From NCBI RefSeq assembly GCF_009649785.1, contig NZ_WJOK01000024.1, positions 22,927 through 86,926 on the forward strand: 64,000 bases of DNA, written 5' to 3'. A program made the translations under genes and the position numbers. The stretch is from Agrobacterium tumefaciens (GTDB lineage: Bacteria > Pseudomonadota > Alphaproteobacteria > Rhizobiales > Rhizobiaceae). Numbering within the stretch: position 1 is the stretch's first letter; each line of letters opens with the position of its first letter. The notes under the pieces were generated by a model. It ran no database searches. It was not told where the DNA came from and saw nothing but the letters and a program-made list of their open reading frames with translations. Below, piece by piece: positions 8,806 to 18,166 of the stretch.

Positions 8806-9189
8806 TTATTCGTTGGACTGGGCGAGTGGTTCGCCGATCTCGACTGCATGCCCGTCCGGATCATAAAAACGGAACACTCTCTGTCCCCATGCCTGCCGTT
8901 CAACGGGATGGATCAACTCCACATGCGGCGCAATATTCCGAAATGCCGCATCGACATCCTCATGTTCGAAATAGAGCAGCAGATTCCGTCTGCCGTAAGG
9001 TTTGTCCGTGTCCGGCGATGTCCGCCAGACCGTCTGTTCGAGCGAACGCCCCTCATGGATTGCAAAGCCGCTTTCAAAGAGGACGAAATTTCCGAAATCG
9101 TCCAAAACCTTCAGGCCGAGCCGGTCACGATAAAACTCCCTGGAGCGGTTGATATCGCACACGAAAGGGATGGGATTTACAAAGCGCAT
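8806..9189 (-). CDS. VOC/glyoxalase-fold protein
   Basis: This 127-aa protein has the paired beta-alpha-beta-beta-beta modules of the vicinal-oxygen-chelate superfamily. The first module has VCDINRSREFYRDRLGLKVL, and the second ends in FRFYDPDGHAVEIGEPL, where the Glu is the usual metal ligand. Members include glyoxalases, dioxygenases and antibiotic-binding proteins; there is no basis for choosing. The ATG at 9189 (MRFVNPIPF) has an AAAGGAACG ribosome-binding site just upstream and is preferred over ATG at 9213. It lies between the GST gene and the alaS terminator. Confidence 0.82.
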   Translation of the reverse strand: MRFVNPIPFVCDINRSREFYRDRLGLKVLDDFGNFVLFESGFAIHEGRSLEQTVWRTSPDTDKPYGRRNLLLYFEHEDVDAAFRNIAPHVELIHPVERQAWGQRVFRFYDPDGHAVEIGEPLAQSNE

Positions 9190-9221
9190 CACGTTCCTTT
9201 CGGATTTCAACATCCAGAATC

Positions 9222-9251
9222 AAAAAGGCGGGGTAGAACCCCGCCTTTTTT
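9222..9251 (-). terminator. Intrinsic terminator of alaS
   Basis: GGCGGGG/CCCCGCC (9227-9233 and 9239-9245) with a TAGAA loop is flanked by A5 and T6. On the minus strand it gives a G+C stem followed by a T run 14 bp after the alaS stop. Its symmetry means it could also stop plus-strand transcripts. Confidence 0.9.
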
Positions 9252-9264
9252 CAATTCATCCAGA

Positions 9265-11928
9265 TCAGGCCGCCAGGGCCGCTGCCACCGCGTTGATGGC
9301 GTCCTGTGCCTTGGCGCCATCGGGGCCGCCGGCCTGCGCCATATCCGGGCGTCCACCGCCGCCCTTGCCGCCGAGGGCCGCAGAGGCCGTGCGGACGATA
9401 TCGACGGCGCTGAAACGGCCAGTCAGATCCTCGGTCACGGCAGCAACAGCACTTGCCTTGCCGTCTGCGGACACGGCGATCAGCAGCACGACGCCGGAGC
9501 CGATATTTGCCTTGGCTTCATCTGCAAGACCCTTGAGGTCCTTGGCATCGATGCCGGACAGGGATTTTGCGAGGAAATTGACGCCCGCAACCCGCTGTAC
9601 GTCGTTTGCGCCGGCATCCGACGAGCCGCCGCCCATTGCGAGTTTCTTGCGGGCATCCGCAAGCTCGCGCTCCAGCTTCTTGCGCTCGTCGAGAAGTCCC
9701 TCGACACGCGACAGTACATCGCCCGGCTGAACCTTCAGCGACGAGGCCAGTGCCTTTACGCGCTCATCCTGCTCGGAGAGATAGGCAAGCGCGCCCTGAC
9801 CCGTTACGGCCTCAAGACGGCGCACGCCCGCACCGACAGCACTTTCGCCGAGAATGCGGATAAGGCCGATCTGGCCGGTTGCGGCAACATGGGTGCCGCC
9901 GCAAAGCTCGACCGAGTACGGACGGTTGGCCTTCGCACCGTGAACACCGGTGCCCATGGAGACAACGCGGACTTCATCGCCGTATTTTTCGCCAAACAGT
10001 GCCATAGCACCCTCGGCGATGGCGTCGTCAACGCTCATCAGACGCGTCACGACAGGCGAGTTCTGCAAGACGATCTCGTTTGCCATTTCCTCGACGACCT
10101 TCAGCTCCTCGGCCGACATCGGCTTCGGATGCGAAACGTCGAAGCGCAGACGCTCGGGTGCGACCAGCGAACCCTTCTGAGCAACGTGCGTGCCAAGAAC
10201 CTCGCGCAGCGCCTCATGCAGCAGGTGGGTGGCGGAGTGGTTGGCGCGCAGACGCGAGCGGCGGTCGTGATCGACCGTCAGCTGCACGGCGTCATCGAGC
10301 TTCAATCCACCCTTGGACACCGTGCCGGAATGCACGAAAAGGCCCTCGCCCTTCTTCTGGGTTTCTGAAACGGTAAAGGTGCCGTTATCGCCTGAGATTA
10401 CGCCGGTATCGCCCATCTGACCGCCGGACTCGCCATAAAATGGCGTCTGGTTGACGACGATCTGCACCGTCTCGCCCTCGGCAGCACTATCCACCGACTT
10501 GCCGTCCTTGACGATCGCCTGAATGACGCCTTCGGCTGTTTCAGTGTCGTAACCAAGGAATTCGGTCGCGCCGAGCTTTTCCTTCAGTTCGAACCACACC
10601 GTTTCGGTCGCCTTGTCGCCAGAACCAGCCCAGTGCGAGCGTGCTTCCGCCTTCTGGCGCTGCATGGCATCGGTGAAGCCGGAAATATCGACGCCGATTT
10701 CGCGGGCGCGCAGCGCATCCTGCGTCAGATCGAGCGGAAAGCCATAGGTATCGTAAAGCTTGAAGGCGGTTTCGCCGTCCAGCATGTCGCCCTTGTGCAG
10801 GGTCGAGGTCGCGTCAGACAGCAGCGACAGGCCGCGTTCCAGCGTCTTGCGGAAACGGGTTTCCTCAAGCTTCAGCGTCTCGGAGATCAGCGCCTCGGCG
10901 CGAACCAGTTCCGGATAGGCGCGGCCCATCTGCTGTATCAGCGCCGGCAGCAGCTTGTAGATCAGCGGCTCGCGCGAACCGAGAAGCTCGGCATGGCGCA
11001 TGGCGCGGCGCATGATGCGGCGCAGAACGTAACCACGGCCCTCATTTGACGGCAGGACGCCATCGGCGATCAGGAAAGCGGAGGAGCGCAGATGATCGGC
11101 AATGACGCGGTGGCTGGCGCGCTTCTCGCCCTCTGCCGGAACGCCGGTCGCTTCGACGGAGGCCGAAATCAGCGCCCGGAACAGATCGGTGTCGTAATTG
11201 TCGTGTTTGCCCTGCAACAACGCCGAAATGCGCTCGAGACCCATGCCGGTGTCGATAGACGGGCGCGGCAGATCGATGCGCTCTTCCTTCGTCAGCTGCT
11301 CATATTGCATGAAGACGAGGTTCCAGATTTCGATGAAACGGTCGCCATCCTCTTCCGGTGAACCGGGCGGTCCGCCCCAGATATGATCGCCGTGGTCATA
11401 GAAGATTTCCGAGCAGGGACCGCACGGACCGGTATCGCCCATGGCCCAGAAATTATCGCTGGTCGGAATACGGATGATGCGATCGTCAGAGAAACCGGCG
11501 ATCTTCTTCCAGAGATTAAAAGCCTCGTCGTCGGTGTGATAGACCGTGACCAGCAGACGGTTGCGATCGATGCCGAATTCCTTGGTGATCAGGTTCCAGG
11601 CATGGGTAATCGCCTCTTCCTTGAAATAGTCGCCAAAGGAGAAATTGCCGAGCATTTCGAAGAACGTATGGTGACGCGCCGTATAACCGACATTGTCGAG
11701 GTCGTTATGCTTGCCACCGGCGCGCACACATTTCTGCGCGGAAGCGGCCGTGGAATAAGGACGGCTTTCGAGACCGGTGAAGACGTTCTTGAACTGCACC
11801 ATGCCGGCATTGGTGAACATCAGCGTCGGATCGTTGCGCGGCACCAGCGGACTGGAGGGCACAATCTCGTGTCCGTTCTTCTTGAAGTAGTCGAGAAAGG
11901 TCGACCGAATTTCATTCACACCGCTCAT
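9265..11928 (-). CDS. alaS: Alanine-tRNA ligase
   Basis: This 887-aa enzyme charges tRNA-Ala with alanine. All domains are present: the class II catalytic core from the N-terminus ([20 protein letters not shown], then [12 protein letters not shown]), the tRNA-recognition region, the editing domain with [12 protein letters not shown] and ELCGGTHV zinc-binding motifs, and the C-Ala oligomerisation domain with its Gly-rich end ([16 protein letters not shown]). The ATG at 11928 ([11 protein letters not shown]) matches the family N-terminus. The longer frame to 11967 adds a Cys-rich leader that homologues lack. It lies 231 bp downstream of recA on the same strand, with a terminator between them. 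Confidence 0.97.
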   Translation of the reverse strand: MSGVNEIRSTFLDYFKKNGHEIVPSSPLVPRNDPTLMFTNAGMVQFKNVFTGLESRPYSTAASAQKCVRAGGKHNDLDNVGYTARHHTFFEMLGNFSFGDYFKEEAITHAWNLITKEFGIDRNRLLVTVYHTDDEAFNLWKKIAGFSDDRIIRIPTSDNFWAMGDTGPCGPCSEIFYDHGDHIWGGPPGSPEEDGDRFIEIWNLVFMQYEQLTKEERIDLPRPSIDTGMGLERISALLQGKHDNYDTDLFRALISASVEATGVPAEGEKRASHRVIADHLRSSAFLIADGVLPSNEGRGYVLRRIMRRAMRHAELLGSREPLIYKLLPALIQQMGRAYPELVRAEALISETLKLEETRFRKTLERGLSLLSDATSTLHKGDMLDGETAFKLYDTYGFPLDLTQDALRAREIGVDISGFTDAMQRQKAEARSHWAGSGDKATETVWFELKEKLGATEFLGYDTETAEGVIQAIVKDGKSVDSAAEGETVQIVVNQTPFYGESGGQMGDTGVISGDNGTFTVSETQKKGEGLFVHSGTVSKGGLKLDDAVQLTVDHDRRSRLRANHSATHLLHEALREVLGTHVAQKGSLVAPERLRFDVSHPKPMSAEELKVVEEMANEIVLQNSPVVTRLMSVDDAIAEGAMALFGEKYGDEVRVVSMGTGVHGAKANRPYSVELCGGTHVAATGQIGLIRILGESAVGAGVRRLEAVTGQGALAYLSEQDERVKALASSLKVQPGDVLSRVEGLLDERKKLERELADARKKLAMGGGSSDAGANDVQRVAGVNFLAKSLSGIDAKDLKGLADEAKANIGSGVVLLIAVSADGKASAVAAVTEDLTGRFSAVDIVRTASAALGGKGGGGRPDMAQAGGPDGAKAQDAINAVAAALAA

Positions 11929-12061
11929 GCCCACACACCGCTCACAGCTGGAGTCCATCACCGCCATCCCGAATGATGGCTATCTTGCAAAATCAAAGGC
12001 TTTTATCGTCCGCATCCTGCCCTGTCCAGCCATGGAGGCGCACCAAGGCGTCTAGGCAAAG

Positions 12062-12098
12062 AAAAAGGGCCACGCGAGGAAAATCGCACGACCCTTTT
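12062..12098 (-). terminator. Intrinsic terminator of recA
   Basis: On the minus strand AAAAGGGTCGTGCGA pairs with TCGCGTGGCCCTTTT across a short loop, using two G-T wobbles, and is followed by T residues. A second perfect hairpin, CCGGGCG/CGCCCGG with a CGAA loop at 12129-12146, lies between it and the recA stop. Confidence 0.85.
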
Positions 12099-12159
12099 GA
12101 TCCATACCGGCTCACGCCGGCAAAGCCACCGGGCGCGAACGCCCGGACCTTCGAATGCA

Positions 12160-13251
12160 TCAGCCCTCGTCGGGACCGTCGTCGCTTTCGCCGGCTTCCG
12201 GGCCGCCATTCTGCAGGAACCGATCGGCGATCAGACCGGCGTTCTGGCGCAGCGCCAGTTCGATCTCGCTTGCCATTTCCGGATTGTCGCGCAGGAAGGT
12301 CTTGGCATTTTCACGCCCCTGCCCCAAACGCTGGCTGTTATAGGAGAACCATGCACCGGATTTCTCGACGATACCGGCTTTCACGCCGAGATCGACAAGC
12401 TCGCCGGTCTTGGAAACACCTTCGCCATACATGATGTCGAATTCCACCTGCTTGAAAGGCGGTGCCATCTTGTTCTTGACGACCTTGACGCGGGTCTGGT
12501 TGCCGACAACCTCTTCACGCTCCTTGACGGCGCCGATACGGCGAATGTCGAGACGCACCGAGGCGTAGAATTTAAGCGCATTACCACCCGTCGTCGTTTC
12601 CGGCGAACCGAACATGACGCCGATCTTCATGCGGATCTGGTTGATGAAGATCACCATGCACTTCGACTTGGAGATCGAGGCGGTCAGCTTGCGCAGCGCC
12701 TGGCTCATCAGACGTGCCTGAAGGCCCGGCAGGCTGTCGCCCATCTCACCTTCGATTTCGGCACGCGGCGTCAGCGCCGCAACCGAGTCCACCACCAGAA
12801 TGTCGACGGCACCGGAGCGCACCAGCGTATCGGTGATTTCAAGCGCCTGCTCGCCCGTATCCGGCTGCGAGATCAGAAGGTTCTGCAAATCCACACCGAG
12901 CTTGCGGGCATAGACCGGATCGAGCGCGTGTTCTGCATCCACGAAGGCGCAGATGCCGCCCTTTTTCTGGGCTTCCGCGATCGTCTGCAACGCAAGCGTC
13001 GTCTTACCGGAGCTTTCCGGGCCGTAAATCTCAACGATACGCCCCTTCGGCAGACCGCCGATACCGAGCGCTATATCCAGGCTGAGAGAACCCGTCGAAA
13101 TGGTCTCTACTTCAACCACGTTTTCATTGGAACCGAGCTTCATGATCGATCCCTTGCCGAACGACCGTTCGATCTGGGAGAGCGCCGCTTCCAGTGCCTT
13201 GCTTTTATCCACCGATTTATCCTCTACGAGACGCAAAGAATTTTGTGCCAT
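12160..13251 (-). CDS. recA: Recombinase RecA
   Basis: This 363-aa DNA strand-exchange protein is also the co-protease for LexA in the SOS response. The Walker [16 protein letters not shown], the [10 protein letters not shown] segment, Walker [11 protein letters not shown], the L1/L2 DNA-binding loops (including [18 protein letters not shown]) and the acidic C-terminal tail ([10 protein letters not shown]) are all visible. The ATG at 13251 ([13 protein letters not shown]) is the family start; the open frame continues upstream but is not homologous. An imperfect SOS box lies 60-75 bp upstream. The neighbour alaS downstream is the usual alphaproteobacterial arrangement. Confidence 0.98.
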   Translation of the reverse strand: MAQNSLRLVEDKSVDKSKALEAALSQIERSFGKGSIMKLGSNENVVEVETISTGSLSLDIALGIGGLPKGRIVEIYGPESSGKTTLALQTIAEAQKKGGICAFVDAEHALDPVYARKLGVDLQNLLISQPDTGEQALEITDTLVRSGAVDILVVDSVAALTPRAEIEGEMGDSLPGLQARLMSQALRKLTASISKSKCMVIFINQIRMKIGVMFGSPETTTGGNALKFYASVRLDIRRIGAVKEREEVVGNQTRVKVVKNKMAPPFKQVEFDIMYGEGVSKTGELVDLGVKAGIVEKSGAWFSYNSQRLGQGRENAKTFLRDNPEMASEIELALRQNAGLIADRFLQNGGPEAGESDDGPDEG

Positions 13252-13310
13252 CCGATCCACCTTTAGGTTATTGAAGCCGCACAGGCAATGAAGCAGTATG
13301 GAAATAGGAT

Positions 13311-13325
13311 GTACTCTATTTGTTC
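13311..13325 (-). promoter_or_regulatory. Candidate LexA (SOS) box upstream of recA
   Basis: Plus strand GTAC-N7-GTTC (minus strand GAAC-N7-GTAC) differs at one base from the alphaproteobacterial SOS consensus GTTC-N7-GTTC. It lies 60-75 bp upstream of the recA ATG, where a repressor site would be expected. A second near match, GTTC-N7-GTTT, is at 13379-13393. The match is inexact, so this is a candidate only. Confidence 0.5.
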
Positions 13326-13497
13326 TCATATCGCAAGGCGCAGCCAGCATATTGAAAACAAATAGCGATAAGTGGTTTGTTCTGCTTTCGTTTTTCCGTG
13401 TCCGGCCTATCGCTGCGGACCGGATGTGAAGGGGAACAAACAAAAGATTGGGGCGAATCGTCCACCTTTTCCATCCGCGAAAGAGGGAAACACAAGC

Positions 13498-14439
13498 GTG
13501 AAGAAAATACTCGTTCTGGGCGGCGCGCATATAGACAGGCGCGGCATGATCGAGACTGAAACGGCGCCCGGCGCCAGCAATCCTGGCTCATGGATGGAAG
13601 AGGCTGGCGGCGGCGGTTTCAATGCGGCGCGCAATCTTTCCCGGCTCGGTTTTGCCGTCCGTATCATCGCGCCGCGCGGCGGTGACGTGACCGGCGAAGC
13701 GGTGGCCGAGGCAGCAAGGCAGGCGGGCGTGGAAGATACGCCCTTCGTTTTCCTCGATCGCCGCACGCCAAGCTACACCGCCATTCTGGAGCGCGACGGC
13801 AATCTTGTCATCGCACTCGCGGATATGGACCTTTACAAGCTGTTTTCGCCGCGCCGCCTCAAAGTTCGCGCGGTGCGTGACGCGATTACCGCGAGCGACC
13901 TTCTGCTTTGCGATGCCAATCTGCCGGAGGATACGTTGAAGGCGCTCGGTCTCATTGCCCGCGCCTGCCAAAAGCCGCTTGCGGCCATCGCCATTTCGCC
14001 CGCCAAGGCGGTGAAGCTGAAGGACATGCTCGCCGATATCGACATTCTCTTCATGAACGAGGCAGAGGCGCGCGCGCTGACAGGACAGACGGCAGACAAT
14101 GTTCGCGACTGGCCGGGCATTCTCCGCAGGGCAGGCCTTGCCGGCGGCGTCATCACCCGTGGCGCAAGCGAAGTGGTAGCCTTCAACGCGACGCAAACCG
14201 CAAGCCTCCACCCACCCATCATCCGCGAGGTGAAAGACGTAACCGGGGCCGGAGACGCCATGGCGTCAGGTTATCTCGCGGCGATTGCGGAGGGCAAAAC
14301 CATCACTGAGGCCCTGCGACTGGGTGCCGCTGCGGCCGCCATCACCGTGCAATCGCCTTTCGCCACCGCCCAAGACCTGTCAAAAGACAGTGTCGAGACC
14401 ATGTTGGGGCTTGTCCCCAAGGCCGAAATGCTGGCATGA
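13498..14439 (+). CDS. psuK: PfkB-family kinase, probable pseudouridine kinase
   Basis: This 313-aa ribokinase-like enzyme is predicted to phosphorylate pseudouridine to pseudouridine 5'-phosphate. It has the two-Gly motif [18 protein letters not shown] near residues 35-52 and the C-terminal [16 protein letters not shown] with the catalytic Asp. The start is GTG at 13498 (reads as [16 protein letters not shown]), preceded by AAAGAGGGAAA. The earlier ATG lies in the recA promoter region. The substrate is inferred from psuG 31 bp downstream; alone it would only be called a PfkB kinase. Confidence 0.85.
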   Translation: MKKILVLGGAHIDRRGMIETETAPGASNPGSWMEEAGGGGFNAARNLSRLGFAVRIIAPRGGDVTGEAVAEAARQAGVEDTPFVFLDRRTPSYTAILERDGNLVIALADMDLYKLFSPRRLKVRAVRDAITASDLLLCDANLPEDTLKALGLIARACQKPLAAIAISPAKAVKLKDMLADIDILFMNEAEARALTGQTADNVRDWPGILRRAGLAGGVITRGASEVVAFNATQTASLHPPIIREVKDVTGAGDAMASGYLAAIAEGKTITEALRLGAAAAAITVQSPFATAQDLSKDSVETMLGLVPKAEMLA

Positions 14440-14470
14440 ACCCGTTTTCTTATAGTCTGGAACAAACAGA

Positions 14471-15394
14471 ATGACCCGCCCCATCTCCCCGCTCCTGCCC
14501 ATCGTCTATTCGCAAGAGGTTGCCGCTGCCAAACAGCGCGGCGCGCCGATCGTCGCGCTGGAATCGACCATCATCACCCACGGCATGCCCTATCCCGGCA
14601 ATATCGAGATGGCTGAAGGCGTCGAACAGATCATCCGCGATCAGGGAGCCGTTCCGGCAACCATCGCCGTCATTCACGGCACGCTGCATATCGGCCTCGA
14701 GAAGGAGCAGCTCGAAGCGCTCGCCCAGACCACCGACGCCATGAAGGTCTCGCGCGCAGATATTGCCTTTGCGATTGCCGAGCGCCGCACCGGTGCCACG
14801 ACAGTGGCAGCCACCATGATTGCCGCTGCCCGCGCCGGCATCCGCGTTTTCGCCACCGGCGGCATCGGCGGTGTGCACAAGGGCGCGGAGGAGACCTTCG
14901 ATATTTCGGCCGATCTGACCGAGCTTGCCAAAACCGGCGTGATCGTCGTCTGCGCCGGCGCCAAGGCCATTCTTGACATCCCAAAGACGCTGGAAGTTCT
15001 CGAAACCAACGGCGTGCCTGTCGTGACTTTCGGTTCGGAAGAGTTCCCGGCTTTCTGGTCGCGTTCTTCGGGCCTTCCCAGCCCGCTGTCGCTCAACAGC
15101 CCTGCAGCCATCGCCAATTTTCAGACGACCCGCGAACAGCTCGGCATCGATGGCGGTATGCTGATTGCCAATCCCGTGCCGGAAGAGGACGAAATTCCGC
15201 GCGAGGAGATGGAAATCTACATCAATCGCGCCATTTCCCACGCCGAGCGCGAGGACATCACCGGCAAGGCCGTCACGCCCTTCCTGCTCGGCGATATCTT
15301 CCGCCTGACCGACGGCCGCAGCCTCGCGACCAATATCGCGCTGGTACGCAACAATGCCCAGCTCGCAGCAGAGATTGCTGTGGCGCTTAACTAA
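14471..15394 (+). CDS. psuG: Pseudouridine-5'-phosphate glycosidase
   Basis: This 307-aa enzyme breaks the C-C glycosidic bond of pseudouridine 5'-phosphate to give uracil and ribose 5-phosphate. PsuG markers include VALESTIITHGMPYPGNIEM near residues 28-47, RRTGATTVAATMIAA, the Gly-rich VFATGGIGGVHKGAEETFDI and the late LLGDIFRLTDGRSLATNIAL segment. Length and order are as in E. coli YeiN. It follows psuK on the same strand, giving a complete two-step pathway for salvaging pseudouridine from RNA turnover. Confidence 0.95.
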   Translation: MTRPISPLLPIVYSQEVAAAKQRGAPIVALESTIITHGMPYPGNIEMAEGVEQIIRDQGAVPATIAVIHGTLHIGLEKEQLEALAQTTDAMKVSRADIAFAIAERRTGATTVAATMIAAARAGIRVFATGGIGGVHKGAEETFDISADLTELAKTGVIVVCAGAKAILDIPKTLEVLETNGVPVVTFGSEEFPAFWSRSSGLPSPLSLNSPAAIANFQTTREQLGIDGGMLIANPVPEEDEIPREEMEIYINRAISHAEREDITGKAVTPFLLGDIFRLTDGRSLATNIALVRNNAQLAAEIAVALN

Positions 15395-15411
15395 GCGTTA
15401 GAGGCTGGATT

Positions 15412-15429
15412 ATCCTCAAATTTGAGGAT
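15412..15429. repeat. 18-bp perfect palindrome after psuG
   Basis: ATCCTCAAATTTGAGGAT is its own reverse complement and begins 18 bp after the psuG stop. It has no T run, so it is not a standard terminator. About 45 bp further on, CCGGACC/GGTCCGG (15475-15481 and 15490-15496) forms another hairpin in sequence resembling degenerate rhizobial intergenic repeats. Confidence 0.6.
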
Positions 15430-15534
15430 GATGGCAGGGTGAGAAGCATCCCAGTCATGCCGGATTTGATCACGCCGGACCCCGCATCTGGTCCGGAGTT
15501 ACGGATAATGTGTCGGCCTGGGAACTTTGCTACC

Positions 15535-15573
15535 AATAAAAAAGCCCGGAAAGCTTTGCGCTTTCCGGGCTTT
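15535..15573 (-). terminator. Intrinsic terminator of the OmpA-domain gene
   Basis: A 13-bp perfect stem, AAAGCCCGGAAAG/CTTTCCGGGCTTT (15541-15553 and 15561-15573), has a seven-base loop. On the minus strand it is followed by T residues (GGGCTTTTTTATTG). It lies 23 bp past the stop. Confidence 0.93.
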
Positions 15574-15596
15574 CATTTTTCAGTTCCTGAACCTTA

Positions 15597-17825
15597 TCAG
15601 TTCTGGGCGACCGGTCTTACCAGCGGTGTCACGCGGCGGATGGTGACGCGGCGGTTCTGCTGTTCCGGGCCGAGTGTCTGAACCTTCAGGTAACGCTCGC
15701 CGTAGCCTTGCGTCGCCAGGTTTTCCGGCGGAATGCCGTAAACATCGGTCAGGACATTGGCGACGGAAGCGGCACGCTCGTCGGAAAGAACAAGGTTGCT
15801 TTCATCCGAACCAACGGCGTCGGTGTGGCCTTCGATCAGAAAGGTTTCCGCCGGGTTTTTTGCCAGCGCCTTGTTGATCGCATCCGCTACCTTCCGCAGC
15901 GAACGGGCCTGCGCCATCGGAATGTCAGCGCTTCCAGTGGCAAATGTGATCGTATCGAGGTCGATACGGCGCACCTTGTCGCGGATACGGGCCGAATAAC
16001 GCACTTCATCCAGCGAGTAGACACGCTCCACCGGCTCGACCGGCGGCTGCTCCAGGAAGCGGTAGTAATCGCGGTCCGGATCGCTCGACGTGTCGATGAT
16101 GTAGTCACGAACCGGAATGCGCAGACGCATCGGCGGCAGGTCGAGGCCGGGATCGCGATAGACATATTCACGGTCCGGTTCGTCCATCAGTTCCGGTGCA
16201 TAGAACAGAACATATTCCCGGCCACGGTCGTCGATGCGCGAACGCTGGATGACGTCGCCATAGCGGTTGCGGATCGTCACCACCTGCGTGCCGTCGCGAC
16301 GCTCGACGGTCTCGCGGACACGTCCGCCGGGTAGGCGCTCGTAATAGGGCTCGCCGCCATCGCGGATGAAGCGCTGATTGTCGTCGCCGCGCACAACCAC
16401 GCGGTCACCGAATTGCAGGATGATCGGCGCATCGCGATCCTGATCGCGCCGGCCACCTTCGCGCGGCTGCCATTCCCGCGCACCTTCCGGCCGGTCATAT
16501 TGCGGACGGCGGTCGACACGCTCACCCTGCTGAGAGGTAATCGCCTCCATCTTCACGGGCGGCGGAGCCTTGCCTCCGGCAGCACCGGCGCGCTGCGCTT
16601 CGGCGTCGGAAGTCGGCACCTTCACGTCACCGGCCTGCTCACGCTCGCGGCGGCGTTGCTCGCGTGCCTGGTTGTTACCGGAGCGCTCCACTTCCTTGTC
16701 GCTGTCGAGAACGGCGGCACCCTTGTCGACGGGCAGAATGACGGTGTCGGCAGTCTTGGACGGGTCCTTGGCGATAGCCTTGGCCTTGTCCAGTTCCTGC
16801 TTCGTCGTCGGAGGCGCTTCCGTCTGCGGAATGGCGACCTGATTAGGAACGGCTTCGCCGGCAGGCGCCTGTCCTGTCGTGGCGCCGCTTGGCGGCGGAG
16901 GTGTCGGAGTACCCGGCAGCGGCGCTGCAGGCTCCGTCTTGCCCTGGCCTTCTACCGGCTGCTTTTCAGAAGGCTGCTGGCCGGGCGCAGGATTGGGCTG
17001 AGCTTCCGGAGCCGGTGGCCGTGCCGGTGTCGGCGCTTCCGTTGGAACAGGAGCCTCCTTTACAGCTGGCTCAGGAGCCGCTGGCTTTTTCTCCGGAACG
17101 GCCTTTTCGGCGGGTTCCGATTTCGGTTCCGGTGCTGGAGCGGGCGCCTTTTCCTCTACCGGCTTTTTCTCGGCGGCGGGCTCGCGCTGTTTCGCCGGCT
17201 GCTCGGTATTTTCAGGGCGTGCGGCTGGCTGTTCGGCCGCCGGCTCCGGCTTGCGCGGACGCGCGGGGCGTTGCTCGCCCTCACCTGCCGGCTGCTCGGC
17301 TCTAGCCGGTTTGCGCGGCCGTTCCTGCGGCTGCTGCTCGGCTTGTGCAGGTGCGGCTTCGGGCTCAGGCTGCGGGCGCTGCTTGCGGGCGGGTGGCTGT
17401 TCAGCTGGCGCCGGTTCCGGTTGGGCTTCGCGCTGCTGCGGCTGCCGTTTCGGTTCCGGCTGAGGCTCGCGTTGCGGCTCGGGCTGAGCTTCACGCTTGG
17501 GTTCAGGACGCGGTTCGGCCGGTGCGGCTTCAGCCTTCGGCTGTTCGCGCTGCGGTTCCGGAGCCTGCTCCTGCTTTTTCGGCTCTGGCTCTGGCTTCGG
17601 CTGCGCCTCTTCTGCTTGCTGGCGTTGCTTGCGCAGCAGCTCTTCCGGGTTCTGCTCCTCCGCCTGCGGCTGCGCCTGTGCCAATATCACCGGGGCCTTT
17701 GCCTGGGGCATTTGCGTTTGCGTCCATGCGGCGCCGGCATAACCGGCGGCGGCCGGCTCCACCGCGATCGCCAGCGACATGAGGGGGAAAACCACCCCCG
17801 TCAGCAATGTGTTCTTCTTCAGCAT
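15597..17825 (-). CDS. OmpA-family protein with long Pro/Glu/Gln-rich N-terminal region
   Basis: This 742-aa envelope protein starts with a signal-peptide-like segment (MLKKNTLLTGVVFPLMSLAI, Ala-rich cleavage region near residue 30). About 250 residues of low-complexity sequence dominated by Pro, Glu, Lys, Gln, Ala and Arg follow, then a second disordered part to about residue 430. Next is a charged domain with DRVVVRGDDNQRF and RYGDVIQRSRIDD. The C-terminal OmpA-like peptidoglycan-binding domain has ITFATGSADIP and LIEGHTDAVGSDESN, and it ends in RRVTIRRVTPLV. The ATG at 17825 opens the signal peptide. It is likely periplasmic, with the Pro-rich part spanning or stiffened and the OmpA domain on the wall. 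Similar proteins are common in Rhizobiaceae with no clear function. Confidence 0.85.
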   Translation of the reverse strand: MLKKNTLLTGVVFPLMSLAIAVEPAAAGYAGAAWTQTQMPQAKAPVILAQAQPQAEEQNPEELLRKQRQQAEEAQPKPEPEPKKQEQAPEPQREQPKAEAAPAEPRPEPKREAQPEPQREPQPEPKRQPQQREAQPEPAPAEQPPARKQRPQPEPEAAPAQAEQQPQERPRKPARAEQPAGEGEQRPARPRKPEPAAEQPAARPENTEQPAKQREPAAEKKPVEEKAPAPAPEPKSEPAEKAVPEKKPAAPEPAVKEAPVPTEAPTPARPPAPEAQPNPAPGQQPSEKQPVEGQGKTEPAAPLPGTPTPPPPSGATTGQAPAGEAVPNQVAIPQTEAPPTTKQELDKAKAIAKDPSKTADTVILPVDKGAAVLDSDKEVERSGNNQAREQRRREREQAGDVKVPTSDAEAQRAGAAGGKAPPPVKMEAITSQQGERVDRRPQYDRPEGAREWQPREGGRRDQDRDAPIILQFGDRVVVRGDDNQRFIRDGGEPYYERLPGGRVRETVERRDGTQVVTIRNRYGDVIQRSRIDDRGREYVLFYAPELMDEPDREYVYRDPGLDLPPMRLRIPVRDYIIDTSSDPDRDYYRFLEQPPVEPVERVYSLDEVRYSARIRDKVRRIDLDTITFATGSADIPMAQARSLRKVADAINKALAKNPAETFLIEGHTDAVGSDESNLVLSDERAASVANVLTDVYGIPPENLATQGYGERYLKVQTLGPEQQNRRVTIRRVTPLVRPVAQN

Positions 17826-18166
17826 CGGTGCTTCCTCATCTGCCAATCGTTGTACGCCGCTTATGCCGCGACATTGTGAATCCGGCCGCGCGTGCAGGCG
17901 CTGGTCAACGCCTTGCATACGCTTCGGTTCCCATGATGACCAAAGCGTTCTGTACCGGAAATGAACAGATCAAGGCCATTTCGTGAAAGCTCCGCGACGA
18001 AAAAGAGGGCGCTAATATTGCAGTTGCATTTTTTGACCAACCGGACGAATAATTGCCGCGCGCTGAAGGCCACGAATGGCAACCCGTTCTGTTGCGCCTG
18101 CGCTCACGACGTCCGCACTGAAAACAACAACAGACTGCGGATGAACGACCAAAAGAGAGGATCGAA
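17826..18166. other. Divergent intergenic region
   Basis: This 341-bp region lies between the OmpA-domain gene (minus) and the ABC binding-protein gene (plus) and must hold both promoters. I can support no specific -35/-10 pair, riboswitch or small gene here. The area near 18010-18040 is relatively A+T-rich. Confidence 0.4.

Noticed and set aside
8725..10368. 547-aa plus-strand frame
   Set aside because: It lies antisense to the VOC gene and alaS, both clearly genuine; no recognisable motif.
16413..17879. 488-aa plus-strand frame rich in Leu, Arg and Phe
   Set aside because: It is antisense to the Pro/Glu/Gln-rich region of the OmpA-domain gene. Its composition follows from the repetitive codons on the other strand, and it has no signal or domain.
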